Positions 40,640-49,252 are shown, numbered from the stretch's first letter. The stretch: DNA of 64,000 nucleotides from Deinococcus betulae (GCF_020166395.1 NZ_JAIQXU010000018.1:47133-111132); one strand, 5' to 3'. Numbers and translations are program-made. Notes: generated from the letters alone by a model not told the origin.

Positions 40640-41821
40640 TTATTCAGCTGGTGTATCGCTGCCCAGACGCACGGTTACGTCGGCTCCAGACGCCCCCGAG
40701 GCCTGTGAGACGGCGCCATGCCCCACATCCTGTAACACTCGGGCCGCCGCCGTGCCGGTGGCTGTGGTCGTGGCAGGCCCGCGCGCCTCGTTGACAATCC
40801 AGACGTTGGTGTACCCCAGACCTTCCAGCCGGGCCTTAAGGCGCCGGGCGCTGCCGTCGGGGGCGTCGGTGTTCACGACCGCCACCCCCAGGCTGCGCGG
40901 GTCGTTGGGGTCGCGGAAGTGCTGAGCGATGGTGGCGTTCAGGCCGGTGCGGTCCACTTCCCAGATGCTGGCTGATCCCCGGAAGCTGGGGCGACCAGGC
41001 ACGCTGTAAGTCATGAGTTTGGTGCCGCCCAGGCCGGCACCCGTCAGGGCCGCCACCTGCGCGCGCGTCAGGTTGCTTTTCATGTTGCGGTCGGTGGCGC
41101 CGATCATGCCCGGCAGACGCCACCAATTCAGCGGGCTTTTGGCCTGTGCCGTCAGTGCGGAAAGAAATTGCTGCTGCCGGGCGATGCGGCCAATATCGCC
41201 CAGTTTGTCTTTGCGAAAGCGCAAGAAGCCCACCGCCTGTTCTCCCTTCAGGCGCTGCGTTCCCGCCTTCAGGTCAATGTGGAGGTTGCCCGCGTTGTCG
41301 TCGTACTTCATGGCCTGCTCAATGTTCACAGTCACGCCCCCTGCCGCGTCGGTCAGGGCGGGCAGGGCGTTGAGACTGAGCAGCACGTAGGCGTCCACCG
41401 GCACGCCGGTCAGGGCCTGGGCTGCTCCCATCAGCATCTCGGGGCCGCCGTGGACATTGGCGCCGTTGATTTTCCCCCAGCCGTAGTCCGGCATATTCAC
41501 CCAGGAATCTCGCGGAATGCTCAGCAGATTCACGCGCCCGTCTGGCCACGCCTGCGCCAGCATGATGGTGTCGGTGCGGCCATCATAGTTTTCTGGCTTG
41601 GCGGGCCAGGGCCAGACCGGCAGCTTGTCGTTGTATTCCACGTCCACGCCGGCCAGCAGCACGGTCACGGGACCGCCTGCCTTATCTGGAAGCGCTGCAT
41701 ACCGGGACAGAAAGGGGACAGCGGGAGAGAGCAGGGCGCCCACACCTGCCAAAGCGACCAGAACGAAAACAGCGGCGCGCACGCGGCGAGCATAGCGCCC
41801 CGGGCGGGGCGGGTGAATCAT
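40640..41821 (-). CDS. LytR-CpsA-Psr (LCP) family protein
   Basis: A 393-residue envelope enzyme of the family that transfers undecaprenyl-linked glycopolymers onto peptidoglycan or other acceptors. A short cytoplasmic head and one membrane span (VRAAVFVLVALAGVGALLSPAV) precede the LCP domain, with GRTDTIMLAQ, LLSIPRDSWV, KINGANVHGG and FLRFRKDKLGDIGRIARQQQFL. The last 90 residues form a LytR_C domain. Its ATG overlaps the stop of the acetyltransferase gene (ATGA), so the two are coupled. Confidence 0.9.
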   Translation of the reverse strand: MIHPPRPGRYARRVRAAVFVLVALAGVGALLSPAVPFLSRYAALPDKAGGPVTVLLAGVDVEYNDKLPVWPWPAKPENYDGRTDTIMLAQAWPDGRVNLLSIPRDSWVNMPDYGWGKINGANVHGGPEMLMGAAQALTGVPVDAYVLLSLNALPALTDAAGGVTVNIEQAMKYDDNAGNLHIDLKAGTQRLKGEQAVGFLRFRKDKLGDIGRIARQQQFLSALTAQAKSPLNWWRLPGMIGATDRNMKSNLTRAQVAALTGAGLGGTKLMTYSVPGRPSFRGSASIWEVDRTGLNATIAQHFRDPNDPRSLGVAVVNTDAPDGSARRLKARLEGLGYTNVWIVNEARGPATTTATGTAAARVLQDVGHGAVSQASGASGADVTVRLGSDTPAE

Positions 41822-42405
41822 TCCGAAGGTGCAGTGGGGGGCAGGTCGCGCGTCAGGTGGGTGTAGTGGCCACCAGCCAGGGTGCGGTGGCCTGCCACCA
41901 CAAACCCGCTGCGCTCGTAGAGCCGCGCGGCCGGGTTGCCATCCTGGGCCAGCAGGCCCAACCGGGGCAAACCCAGTTCACGCGCCCAGACAGCGGCTGC
42001 CGCCAGCAACTGCGCCCCGATGCCCTGATTGCGCGCCGCCTCGCTGACGGCCAGCGTGTCCAGATACAGCTCGCCGGGCGTGCCCTCCTGCTCAATGTGG
42101 TCTGCCTGGCCCAGAGCCCGCAGACGCGCCCGCAGCGGCTGGTCCAGGAGTTCGGCGGCGGCGCCTGGATAGGCCAGCAGCAGGCCCAAGGGCCGCCCAT
42201 CGCGCTCGGCCACCCGCACCCTCTCGAAACTAAGGCGGTGGCCGCTGAGAGGGAACAGCTGCTCGATAACCTCCGCTGCTTCCGCGTCAGAAGGCGTGCC
42301 TGTCAGCGCCCAGCCAATGGGGCCAATGGTCGCCTGAATCAGCGGTGCAGCAAAGGGCGCGTCGGTGGGTGTGGCCGGGCGGATGGTCACAGGAGCAGGC
42401 CTCAT
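41818..42405 (-). CDS. GNAT-family acetyltransferase
   Basis: A 195-residue protein with the GNAT fold. LYLDTLAVSEAARNQGIGAQLLAAAAVWARELGL is the acetyl-CoA-binding region (pyrophosphate loop RNQGIG), followed by the C-terminal NPAARLYERSGFVVAGHRTLAGG segment. The ATG at 42405 is chosen because a TATCCT box lies six nucleotides upstream. A longer in-frame start adds 43 residues that lack family features. The substrate is unknown. Confidence 0.85.
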   Translation of the reverse strand: MRPAPVTIRPATPTDAPFAAPLIQATIGPIGWALTGTPSDAEAAEVIEQLFPLSGHRLSFERVRVAERDGRPLGLLLAYPGAAAELLDQPLRARLRALGQADHIEQEGTPGELYLDTLAVSEAARNQGIGAQLLAAAAVWARELGLPRLGLLAQDGNPAARLYERSGFVVAGHRTLAGGHYTHLTRDLPPTAPSE

Positions 42406-42411
42406 CGGCTC

Positions 42412-42417
42412 AGGATA
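42412..42417 (-). promoter_or_regulatory. -10 box TATCCT before the GNAT-LCP pair
   Basis: Minus-strand hexamer six nucleotides from the ATG at 42405. Confidence 0.55.
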
Positions 42418-42761
42418 GGCAAAAGAGTCTTGGCAGACACAAGGTAAATCAAAGAAGGCACCTGGCTTGAAGGGCCACATAGGATCATTAGGGAAAGGCC
42501 TATCGCCCTCAGCGCTTAGTGCCTGCTCTAGCACCCGGGCTTACAGACCCAGTGAAAGCCAAACCTGGCTACAGGGCGGGGAAGAAAGCGAGTTTCTGCG
42601 TCCAGATCGCTGGACGATGGCGCCTTTCATCTTGAGAGGGTGAAGGCACCTCTTCAGAGCGGGTGCTCGCAGCAGAAAGCCAAAGGCAGAACTGGTCGAG
42701 CTGTACCGCGTTCATTGCCTTCAACACTCAATAAGGCGGTAAGCCAGCGGCGACCCGATTC

Positions 42762-42802
42762 AAAAGAGCCGCACCGGGCCTCCATCTAGAGGCCCGGCGC
42801 GG
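42762..42802 (-). terminator. terminator of the Thr/Asp-rich lipoprotein gene
   Basis: A 14-bp stem with one mismatch (CCGCACCGGGCCTC with GAGGCCCGGCGCGG) is followed on the minus strand by a short T-run. Confidence 0.75.
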
Positions 42803-42818
42803 AACGGACAGCTGAGTT

Positions 42819-43316
42819 TTAGTTCAGGGTGATTTTGGTGGCGTTCAGGGTGCTGGCGGCCTCGTCAATGTCGCCTTCCACAGCCACATTGGCGTCAGCG
42901 CGGTCAGTACCGAAGAACTCGTCTGCGCTGGTGGCGGCGCCCTCAAACACGGTATCGGGGCCAACCGTCACGGCGTAGTTGGCGTCGTTCTCGTTAAGGG
43001 TAAAAGTCTGTGCGGTGCCGTCAAAATCGGTCACGCTGCCTTCCAGACCGTCACCGGCCGCCATATCCAGTTCTTCGCTGGTGTTGGCGTCATCATTGTT
43101 GGTCAGGGTGCTGTCGGCGCCGGGGTCAGCCGCGTCATCGGCAACTTCACCAGTATCGGTGGTGTCGGTGCTGGTGTCAGCGGTCGTATCGGTGCTGGTG
43201 GTATCGGTCGTTTCCGTCGTGGTGGTGTCAGTGGTCGTATCAGTCGTAGCGTCGTCCTGGGGGGCGCAAGAAGCGAGCAGGGCGGCAGTAATGAGGGCCA
43301 GCAGGGTGGGTTTCAT
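42819..43316 (-). CDS. Thr/Asp-rich lipoprotein
   Basis: A 165-residue lipoprotein. Signal peptide MKPTLLALITAALLASC ends in the lipobox with the lipidated Cys at residue 17. Residues 20-80 are an extremely acidic, low-complexity stretch of Thr, Asp and Glu, likely an unfolded spacer. The last 75 residues form a small beta-type domain (GLEGSVTDFDGTAQTFTLNENDANYAVTVG) resembling DUF5666-like domains. The ATG at 43316 is chosen because it starts the signal peptide. Confidence 0.75.
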   Translation of the reverse strand: MKPTLLALITAALLASCAPQDDATTDTTTDTTTTETTDTTSTDTTADTSTDTTDTGEVADDAADPGADSTLTNNDDANTSEELDMAAGDGLEGSVTDFDGTAQTFTLNENDANYAVTVGPDTVFEGAATSADEFFGTDRADANVAVEGDIDEAASTLNATKITLN

Positions 43317-43393
43317 GCCTGCTATCTTCTCGGCTCTCCCTGGGGCGCGGCATGAGGAAAGATGCAGGGAACCTTTACATCCCACCACTTGCC

Positions 43394-45613
43394 TTAAGTA
43401 AAGGTGAACTCGCCGTTCTGGACATCAGCTGTGATTGCTCCCCCACCCTTGAGGCGGCCAAACAGCAGTTCATCGGCTAAGGGCCGGCCCAGACGGGTTT
43501 CAATGACTCTGGCCAGGGGGCGGGCGCCCAGCGCGGGGTCGTGACCCAGCTCCGCCAGGCGGGCGCGGGCGGCGGGCGTGACGGTCAATGTCACGCCGCG
43601 CTCCTTCAGCTGGGCCTGGAGCCCCCGCAGGAACTTGTCCACGACGCCGCCCATGATGTCCGGGGACAGGGGAGCAAAATGCAGCACCGCGTCCAGGCGG
43701 TTGCGGAATTCGGGGGTAAAGGTGCGTTTGACCGCCTCGTTTTCCTCACCGGGGCGGCCCACCCGCGAAAAGCCCAGCGCCGGGCGTGCGGCGTCGGCGG
43801 CCCCCGCATTGGTGGTGAACATCAGCAGCAGGCCGCGTCCATCTACCTTCTTGCCGGTGTGGTCGGTCAGTGTGCCGTGGTCCATCAGTTGCAAAAAGAG
43901 GTTGTACACGTCGGGGTGCGCCTTCTCGATCTCGTCCAGCAGCACGACGGCGTGGGGATGCTTGGCTACGGCGTCGGTCAGCAGGCCGCCCTGGTCAAAG
44001 CCCACATAGCCGGGAGGCGCGCCGATCAGCCGCGCCACGGTGTGGGCCTCCTGGTACTCACTCATGTCAAAGCGGGCCAGGTGGATGCCCAGCCGCTCGG
44101 CCAGGGCGCGGGCCAGTTCAGTTTTGCCGACCCCCGTGGGCCCCGCCAGCAGGAACATGCCCTGCGGTTTCTGGGGGTCGCGCAGCCCGGCGCGGGCCAG
44201 TTTGACGGCACTGGCGACGGCCGACACCGCCGCGTCCTGCCCAAACACACGCGCCTTCAGGTCGGCTTCCAGGGTGGCCAGCGAGGTCACCTCCTCGGCC
44301 TTGACGGTGCCCAGCGGCACGCGGGCCATGCGGGCCACGGTGGCCTCTATGTCGGGCACGTCCAGGGTGCCGCCCTGCCCAGCGCTGGACCGCGCGGCCC
44401 CGGCTTCATCCAGCACGTCAATGGCCTTGTCGGGCAGAAAGCGGTCACGCAGGTGGCGCACCGACAGGCGCACCGCCGCGTCCAGCGCCGCTGGGGTGTA
44501 GGTGACCCCGTGGTGCGCGGCGTAGCGCCCCGCGAGGCCCTGCACGATGCTCAGGGCGTCCTCCTCGCTGGGTTCGGGGACCTCCACGGTCTGAAACCGC
44601 CGCCACAGGGCGCGGTCTTTTTCCAGGTGGCGCAGCTCAGCGGGGGTGGTGGCCCCCAGCACCCGCAGCCCCCCCCGCGCCAGCGCAGGTTTCAGAAGGT
44701 TGGCGGCGTCCACGCTGCCGCCTTCGGTGGCCCCGGCGCCGACCAGGGTGTGCAGCTCATCAATAAACAGCACCGCGTTCTGCCCGTCCAGCGCGGCCAG
44801 CACGGCCTTCAGGCGGGCCTCGAAATCCCCCCGGTAACGGGTGCCGGCCAGCAGGGCACCCAGGTCCAGAGCGTACACGGCGGCGCCGCGCAGGAATCCG
44901 GGGGCCTGCCCACCCACCACGCGCTGCGCCAGCCCCTCGGCCAGCGCGGTTTTGCCCACGCCGGGTTCACCCACCAGGACGGGGTTGTTCTTGGTGCGCC
45001 GCGCCAGGATGTGCGTCACGCGCTCCAGTTCCGGCGTGCGGCCAATCACTGGGTCAAAGGCGCTGGCGCGAGCCTGAGCGGTCAGGTCGCTGGCATAGGC
45101 GGCTAGCGGGTCCGGCTCGGCTTCGGCGGGCTGGTCGGGGCCAGTGGCGTCCACACCGGCCACCCGGCGCTCCCGTTCGCGGCCCGGGACCTTGGCCGCG
45201 CCGTGGGACAGGTAGCTCAGGACGTCCAGGCGCGTCACACCCTGAGCTTCCAGGGCGGCGCGGGCGGCGCTGTCTTCTTCTTCCAGCAGCTCGGCCAGCA
45301 CCCGCGCGCCGTCGGCCTGCTCGCGGCCCTTGCCGCTGGCGTGCAGTTGCAGCACGGCGCCTTCCACGACCCGGTGAACGCCCAGGGTAAAGTCCGGCTC
45401 GGCGTCCTCCAACTGCTCCAGGGTGTTTAGATGGTGGCTGAGGTCGCCGCGCAGCCGCTCGACATCCACCGCCAGGGCCAGCAGGGCTTCCAGCGCTTCA
45501 GGGTCGTGGGTCAGGGCCAGCAGCAGATGTTCCTGGGTCACGTATTCGTGCCCGGCCTCGCGGGCGTAGTCGGCTGCCCGCCCAATCGTGACTTGTAAGT
45601 GGTCGCCAATCAT
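43394..45613 (-). CDS. clpA: ATP-dependent Clp protease ATP-binding subunit ClpA
   Basis: A 739-residue AAA+ unfoldase that feeds substrates to ClpP. The N-domain (residues 1-145) would bind ClpS. The first AAA+ module has GEPGVGKTALAEGLA and LFIDELHTLVGAG. The second has GPTGVGKTELARALA and VVLLDEIEKAHPDVYN. There is no long middle domain as in ClpB/ClpC, so it is the ClpA type. The ATG at 45613 follows an agaggt site; upstream in-frame starts would run into clpS. clpS lies 106 bp upstream on the same strand. Confidence 0.95.
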   Translation of the reverse strand: MIGDHLQVTIGRAADYAREAGHEYVTQEHLLLALTHDPEALEALLALAVDVERLRGDLSHHLNTLEQLEDAEPDFTLGVHRVVEGAVLQLHASGKGREQADGARVLAELLEEEDSAARAALEAQGVTRLDVLSYLSHGAAKVPGRERERRVAGVDATGPDQPAEAEPDPLAAYASDLTAQARASAFDPVIGRTPELERVTHILARRTKNNPVLVGEPGVGKTALAEGLAQRVVGGQAPGFLRGAAVYALDLGALLAGTRYRGDFEARLKAVLAALDGQNAVLFIDELHTLVGAGATEGGSVDAANLLKPALARGGLRVLGATTPAELRHLEKDRALWRRFQTVEVPEPSEEDALSIVQGLAGRYAAHHGVTYTPAALDAAVRLSVRHLRDRFLPDKAIDVLDEAGAARSSAGQGGTLDVPDIEATVARMARVPLGTVKAEEVTSLATLEADLKARVFGQDAAVSAVASAVKLARAGLRDPQKPQGMFLLAGPTGVGKTELARALAERLGIHLARFDMSEYQEAHTVARLIGAPPGYVGFDQGGLLTDAVAKHPHAVVLLDEIEKAHPDVYNLFLQLMDHGTLTDHTGKKVDGRGLLLMFTTNAGAADAARPALGFSRVGRPGEENEAVKRTFTPEFRNRLDAVLHFAPLSPDIMGGVVDKFLRGLQAQLKERGVTLTVTPAARARLAELGHDPALGARPLARVIETRLGRPLADELLFGRLKGGGAITADVQNGEFTFT

Positions 45614-45719
45614 AAATACCTCTGCACACGGAAGCGCGCGCCTCCACGGTCCTGTGAGGCCGTGTGGCTGGGCTGAGGACAGGGAGGACGCTGCCTCCAG
45701 GCTGAGCAACTGTCCCGCC

Positions 45720-46037
45720 TCATTCGCTCGCCTCTGGCTCGGCAACCACCCGCAGCGGGTGGCCCTCTCGCTGGGCGTGGCCCATGACCTGTGCCACCTT
45801 CGTTTCGGCCACGTCGCGCGGGTAGACGCCCGCCACCCCCTGCCCCTTGTGGTGAACCGCCAGCATAATCAGCTGCGCGTCCTGCTCGGCTTTGTGGAAA
45901 TAGCGGCGCAGCACCAGCACCACGAAGTCCATCGGCGTGTAATCGTCATTGAGCAGCAGCACCCGGAACAGCCGGGGCCGCTCTGTCTCCGTGCGCTCCA
46001 GCGTCTGGGTGCTGTGCTGTTCGTCCCGGCGCGTCAT
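45720..46037 (-). CDS. clpS: ATP-dependent Clp protease adaptor ClpS
   Basis: A 105-residue adaptor that delivers N-degron proteins to ClpA. Signature features are FRVLLLNDDYTPMDFVVLVLRRYF (binding-pocket Asn-Asp pair), then AQLIMLAVHHKGQGVAGVYPRDVAETKVAQV. A TACACT box seven nucleotides before the ATG suggests a leaderless transcript continuing into clpA. Confidence 0.96.
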   Translation of the reverse strand: MTRRDEQHSTQTLERTETERPRLFRVLLLNDDYTPMDFVVLVLRRYFHKAEQDAQLIMLAVHHKGQGVAGVYPRDVAETKVAQVMGHAQREGHPLRVVAEPEASE

Positions 46038-46044
46038 GGGGCCG

Positions 46045-46050
46045 AGTGTA
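46045..46050 (-). promoter_or_regulatory. -10 box TACACT before clpS
   Basis: Minus-strand hexamer seven nucleotides from the ATG at 46037. Confidence 0.6.
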
Positions 46051-46143
46051 GCGGGCAGGGCGCCAGGCGGCAGGAACGTGCCTTACGGTCAAGGTTAACC
46101 CCCCTCCACAGGGGAAGGGGGGCGCCAGGGGAAAACTGGGTGG

Positions 46144-46719
46144 TCAGGCTTTGGGGTTGGGCTGCCCGGCGGGCCGGGTGGTGTCCTGGGCGGCCGTTTT
46201 GAGATCGGCAGCGGCCGGGGTGGCGGCGGTTTTTGCCTCGGCGCCCGCCTGCTTGGCCGCGTCCTTGAGGTCATTGCCGGCCTGCTTGGCGTCGGCAGCC
46301 GCCTGGCCGGCGTTCTGTTTCACTTCAGTCTTGACGTCCGCCGCCTTGTCGCTGGCGGTGTTCGCCACGTCGCGGGCGGCAGCGCCAGCCTGGGTGGTCG
46401 CCCCACTGACAGCCGTTTTCACGTCGCCGGCCACCTCTTTGGCCTTGTCCAGCGCCGCCTGCGTGCCGCCCGAGGCGGCGTCTTTGACCTCGCCGGCCTT
46501 CTCGGCAATGACGGCGCCCGCATCCTTGGCGGCGTCTTTGGTCTTCTCCCAGCCCTTGGTGACGCTCTGGCCCACGTCGTGGGCGGCGTCTTTCAGGCCC
46601 AGTTCGGCCAGCTTGGCGTCCAGGGCGCGGCGGTTTTGCTCGCGGCTGAAGTAGTACGCGCCGGCGCCCACCAGGGCACCCAGCACCAGCAGCCGTTTCA
46701 GGGGAAAGTGATGACTCAT
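46144..46719 (-). CDS. membrane-anchored LEA-like amphipathic helix protein
   Basis: A 191-residue protein. A single membrane segment (LLVLGALVGAGAYYF) near the N-terminus is followed by about 150 residues made almost wholly of Ala, Lys, Asp, Glu, Gly and Thr. The periodic pattern (KDAAKDAGAVIAEKAGEVKDAA) resembles group 3 LEA and apolipoprotein-like repeats. Related Deinococcus proteins are linked to desiccation tolerance. It would form a long amphipathic helix or remain disordered until drying. No enzyme motif is present. Confidence 0.75.
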   Translation of the reverse strand: MSHHFPLKRLLVLGALVGAGAYYFSREQNRRALDAKLAELGLKDAAHDVGQSVTKGWEKTKDAAKDAGAVIAEKAGEVKDAASGGTQAALDKAKEVAGDVKTAVSGATTQAGAAARDVANTASDKAADVKTEVKQNAGQAAADAKQAGNDLKDAAKQAGAEAKTAATPAAADLKTAAQDTTRPAGQPNPKA

Positions 46720-46726
46720 GAGAAGC

Positions 46727-46732
46727 AGCCTA
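46727..46732 (-). promoter_or_regulatory. -10 box TAGGCT before the LEA-like gene
   Basis: Minus-strand hexamer seven nucleotides from the ATG at 46719. Confidence 0.5.
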
Positions 46733-46966
46733 CGCCCCCCTCATCTGTGCAGGATGAGCTGCAATTTACGCGCAGTTCACGCCGTTGCAGCTTGGTCCCG
46801 ATTCCGAACATTCCTCAGGGTAGGAGGGCGTTGGGCTGGCTGGCGCTGCAAAGCGGCACCGTCCAGGGTGGAGGAGAGGGTACGGGGCTCCGGGAATTGG
46901 ACTTGCAAAGCACCGACGGGGCAATCTTAGGTGCCCTTCTGACTCTTCCGAAAACGGATGAATTTC

Positions 46967-47341
46967 CTACGGCCCGCCCAGCCCCAGGCGCCGGGCCAGC
47001 CCTTCGCTGAAAATCCAGTCCTCGGGCTCGTCCAGGCCCTGCACCTCGACCAGCACGCAGCCGCGCGCCAGGTAAAACGCGGCAATTGTGCTCCAGGCCT
47101 CGTCTTCGGTGGCGGCCGTTTCTTCGATGTCGTCCAGCGTTCCCCACAGGTCACCGTCCACCTCGGCGCTGCGCAGGGCCTCGGCGTGGGCGCTCAGGGC
47201 CCAGGCGTCCACCGCCTCGTCTGGGGCGTAGGTTTCGCCGGGCCGGCGCACGTCCAGGCGGTCATCCCGCTCGTACAGGGACGCCAGGAAGGTGGCCCAG
47301 GCATCTGGGGTCAGGACAAAGGCAGAGGGGCGCTCGCTCAC
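46967..47341 (-). CDS. hypothetical protein
   Basis: A 124-residue acidic protein starting SERPSAFVLTPDAWATFLASLYERDDRLD. It is rich in Trp, Asp and Glu and ends GLARRLGLGGP. I recognise no family, signal or membrane segment. The GTG at 47341 is selected by a TACACT box seven nucleotides upstream. A much longer open frame in the same phase continues across the divergent neighbour and is not credible. It diverges from the DUF1517-like gene with 81 bp between starts. Confidence 0.65.
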   Translation of the reverse strand: MSERPSAFVLTPDAWATFLASLYERDDRLDVRRPGETYAPDEAVDAWALSAHAEALRSAEVDGDLWGTLDDIEETAATEDEAWSTIAAFYLARGCVLVEVQGLDEPEDWIFSEGLARRLGLGGP

Positions 47342-47348
47342 GCCGGCC

Positions 47349-47354
47349 AGTGTA
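47349..47354 (-). promoter_or_regulatory. -10 box TACACT before the acidic hypothetical gene
   Basis: Minus-strand hexamer seven nucleotides from the GTG at 47341. It decides the start. Confidence 0.6.
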
Positions 47355-47410
47355 CGGGCCGCTGCCGCAGGCCGTGAAGAAACGGTGCAGGCGCGCCCAG
47401 GGCAGGCCAG

Positions 47411-47416
47411 TACACT
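47411..47416 (+). promoter_or_regulatory. -10 box TACACT before the DUF1517-like gene
   Basis: It lies six nucleotides from the ATG at 47423, back to back with the divergent promoter at 47349. Confidence 0.6.
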
Positions 47417-47422
47417 TGCGCT

Positions 47423-48385
47423 ATGACCGCGTTTACGCCGCGCCGCGCACCCCTGCTGCTGACTGTGCTTCTGACCTGCTTGCTGGTGCCCCTGCTGGCT
47501 GGGTGGGCCGGGGCGCAGTCCGGTGGAGGCTTTGGCGGGCGCAGTTCGGGCAGCTCGGGGGGGAGCTCCGGCGGCAGTTCGGGGGGGTACAGCAGTCCGT
47601 CGCGTGGGGGGGGGTACAGCGGCGGCTACGGGGGCGGGTACAGCGGCCCCATCATTATCAATAATGGCGGCTACGGCGGTGGGTACGGCTACAGCAGCGG
47701 CGGGGGCGGCCTGATTGGCCTGCTGGTGCTGGGCGTGGTGATTTTCCTGGTGGTGGGCGCCCTGCGCCGGGGTCTGGGCAGCGGCGGCGCACGCGGGCTG
47801 GGGGCCGTCAGCGGCACTGCGCAGGCCCTGAGTGTGCAGTTGCTGCTGGCCGAGGGGGATGAGGTCAAGCGCGCCCTGGGCCGCGTGGCCCAGAGCGGCG
47901 ACCCCGACACCAACGAGGGCCTGACCCGCATGTTGCAGGAAGCCGCACTGGTGGTGCTGCGCCACCCCGAGCGCTGGGTGTACGGCAATGTGGAACGCGC
48001 CCAGGGCTCGGCCGCCACCGCCGACAGCCAGGTGGGCGCCTGGGCCACCCAGGCCCGCGCCGCCTTTACCGAGCAGACCACCAGCAACTACCAGAACCGT
48101 GATCCCCACAGCGGCTATCAGCGCCGCGACGACTACACCTTTCAGGCTGACGCCGGCGACCAGTACCTGGCAGTCACGATTGCGGTGGCCGCCCACACAC
48201 TGGCGGGGCTGCCCCCAGCCGGCGCCACCAACGCCGGTGAAGCCCGCGCCGCCCTGAGCGCCCTGAGCAGCGTGACCCCCGGCGACCTCATTCGGGCTGA
48301 AGTGGTCTGGAGCCCCGACGCTCCGGGCGAATTCCTGAGCGAGGACGAGGCCATTCAGAAGTATCCCGAGCTGACAAGGCTGTAG
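47423..48385 (+). CDS. DUF1517-like membrane protein with Gly/Ser-rich segment
   Basis: A 320-residue protein. A signal peptide ([22 protein letters not shown]) is followed by about 60 residues of Gly, Ser and Tyr in loose repeats. A membrane segment comes next ([18 protein letters not shown]), then a soluble C-terminal domain with [30 protein letters not shown] and [20 protein letters not shown]. This order matches DUF1517 proteins of cyanobacteria and plastids, whose function is unclear. The N-terminal part should lie outside. Confidence 0.78.
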   Translation: MTAFTPRRAPLLLTVLLTCLLVPLLAGWAGAQSGGGFGGRSSGSSGGSSGGSSGGYSSPSRGGGYSGGYGGGYSGPIIINNGGYGGGYGYSSGGGGLIGLLVLGVVIFLVVGALRRGLGSGGARGLGAVSGTAQALSVQLLLAEGDEVKRALGRVAQSGDPDTNEGLTRMLQEAALVVLRHPERWVYGNVERAQGSAATADSQVGAWATQARAAFTEQTTSNYQNRDPHSGYQRRDDYTFQADAGDQYLAVTIAVAAHTLAGLPPAGATNAGEARAALSALSSVTPGDLIRAEVVWSPDAPGEFLSEDEAIQKYPELTRL

Positions 48386-48547
48386 GGGAGGATAGGGGCC
48401 TGATGTCCCGCGCTGAACGGGTGTGGGAGCCCTCTGGCGAGAAGGCCAGGCTGGCGCTCTCTCAGCTGTGTATGCGCTCCGTGACCTGGCTGGACGGACT
48501 TCAGGCTTTGCTCGCTGGAGTTAGCCCCTCATCGAGCTTGCTGCCTG

Positions 48548-48680
48548 ATACCGACTCCGATTGAATCGCTTGCAAAAGCGGTTCAATCCGAGCGGAGCGA
48601 GCAGGAGAGAAACGAGGTCCGGGCGTGGAGCCGGCAAATCGGCTCCTTTCCGATTTGTCGGCGGAACACACAGAGTCCGG
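48548..48680 (+). repeat. dispersed repeat, copy B (about 133 bp)
   Basis: It starts ataccgactccgattgaatc and keeps the internal GATTGAATC/GTTCAATC hairpin, gagcgagcaggagag, and a second hairpin GCCGGCAAATCGG/CCGATTTGTCGGC. The right terminus (cacagagtccgg) is altered relative to copy C, and about 20 bp after the first hairpin are missing. Confidence 0.75.
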
Positions 48681-48758
48681 AGGAGCCCTTCTCTGAAGCA
48701 CAGCTGTGACCCCTTTCTCCTGCAACTCTGGGCACGGTCTGGGGTCGCGTTGGCACCC

Positions 48759-48764
48759 TATGCT
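48759..48764 (+). promoter_or_regulatory. -10 box TATGCT before the HNH gene
   Basis: It lies seven nucleotides before the ATG at 48772. Confidence 0.55.
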
Positions 48765-48771
48765 GCTTCCA

Positions 48772-49098
48772 ATGGCCCGCCGCCGCGCTCCCTCTGCCTG
48801 GCCTCCGCCGCCCCGGCCGCCTGACTGCTGCGCCCTGTGTGAGCGTGAGGTGCCGCAGCTGACAGAGCACCACCTGCTGCCCCGTTCTCAGGGCCGGCGG
48901 CAGGGGCTGAAGGCCGCCGAATTGCCGACCACGCTCCTGTGCCCGGCCTGCCACAAGTTCCTGCACCGCACCCTGACGAATGCGGAACTGGCCCGCGACT
49001 ACCGCGACTTGCCCGCACTGCGTGCCCAGGAGGACGTGGCCCGCTTCGTGGCCTGGATTCGCCGCCAGCCCCCTACTAAAGCGGTGCGGGTGAAGTAA
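48772..49098 (+). CDS. HNH-type nuclease-like protein
   Basis: A 108-residue protein with a zinc-supported HNH pattern. A first Cys pair CALC is followed by [11 protein letters not shown] (catalytic His region), and the second Cys pair and closing His are in [14 protein letters not shown]. The N-terminus is Arg/Pro-rich and basic. It probably cuts or nicks DNA, though some small HNH proteins have other roles. The gene is bracketed by repeat copies B and C in the same orientation, and copy C begins within its last base. Confidence 0.8.
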   Translation: MARRRAPSAWPPPPRPPDCCALCEREVPQLTEHHLLPRSQGRRQGLKAAELPTTLLCPACHKFLHRTLTNAELARDYRDLPALRAQEDVARFVAWIRRQPPTKAVRVK

Positions 49099-49252
49099 TA
49101 CGGACTCCGATTGAATCGTTTGCAAAAATGATTCAATCCGAGCGGGCTTGCAAAGCTGCGCAGCAGAGCGAGCAGGAGAAAAAGCGGGCTGAAGGGCGTG
49201 GAGTTAACGAATCGGTTCCTTCATTTGTTAACGAAATAGACGGAATCCGTAT
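49098..49252 (+). repeat. dispersed ~156-bp repeat, copy C (best preserved)
   Basis: Ends are atacggactccga and cggaatccgtat, an 11-of-13 terminal inverted repeat. Internal hairpins are GATTGAATC/GATTCAATC and GTTAACGAAT/ATTTGTTAAC. The middle block reads ttgcaaagctgcgcagcaga. Confidence 0.85.

Larger units (their letters stand above)
42406..42818. other. 413-bp intergenic region
   Basis: No gene is apparent. The left edge holds the acetyltransferase promoter and the right edge a terminator. The middle (42480-42760) shows no repeat family member, frame or structure that I can support. Confidence 0.4.
48386..48771. other. 386-bp intergenic region containing repeat copy B
   Basis: No gene is visible. 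The first 160 bp have no assignable structure, the middle is repeat copy B, and the end contains the leaderless promoter of the HNH gene. Confidence 0.4.

Noticed and set aside
46085..46101. A 17-mer upstream of clpS resembling the damage operator (GTTAACCTTGACCGTAA on the minus strand).
   Set aside because: The right half matches, but the left half GTTAA does not fit TTAYG, and it lies about 36 bp from the clpS -10 box. It is probably chance.
47523..47700. Short tandem-like repeats that superficially resemble a repeat array.
   Set aside because: They encode the Gly/Ser-rich segment of the DUF1517-like protein. There are no unique spacers of constant length.
46967..48196. A 409-codon minus-strand frame ending at 46967.
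   Set aside because: Its first 285 codons lie antisense to the DUF1517-like gene and across a promoter. Only the last 124 codons, behind a TACACT box, look like a gene.
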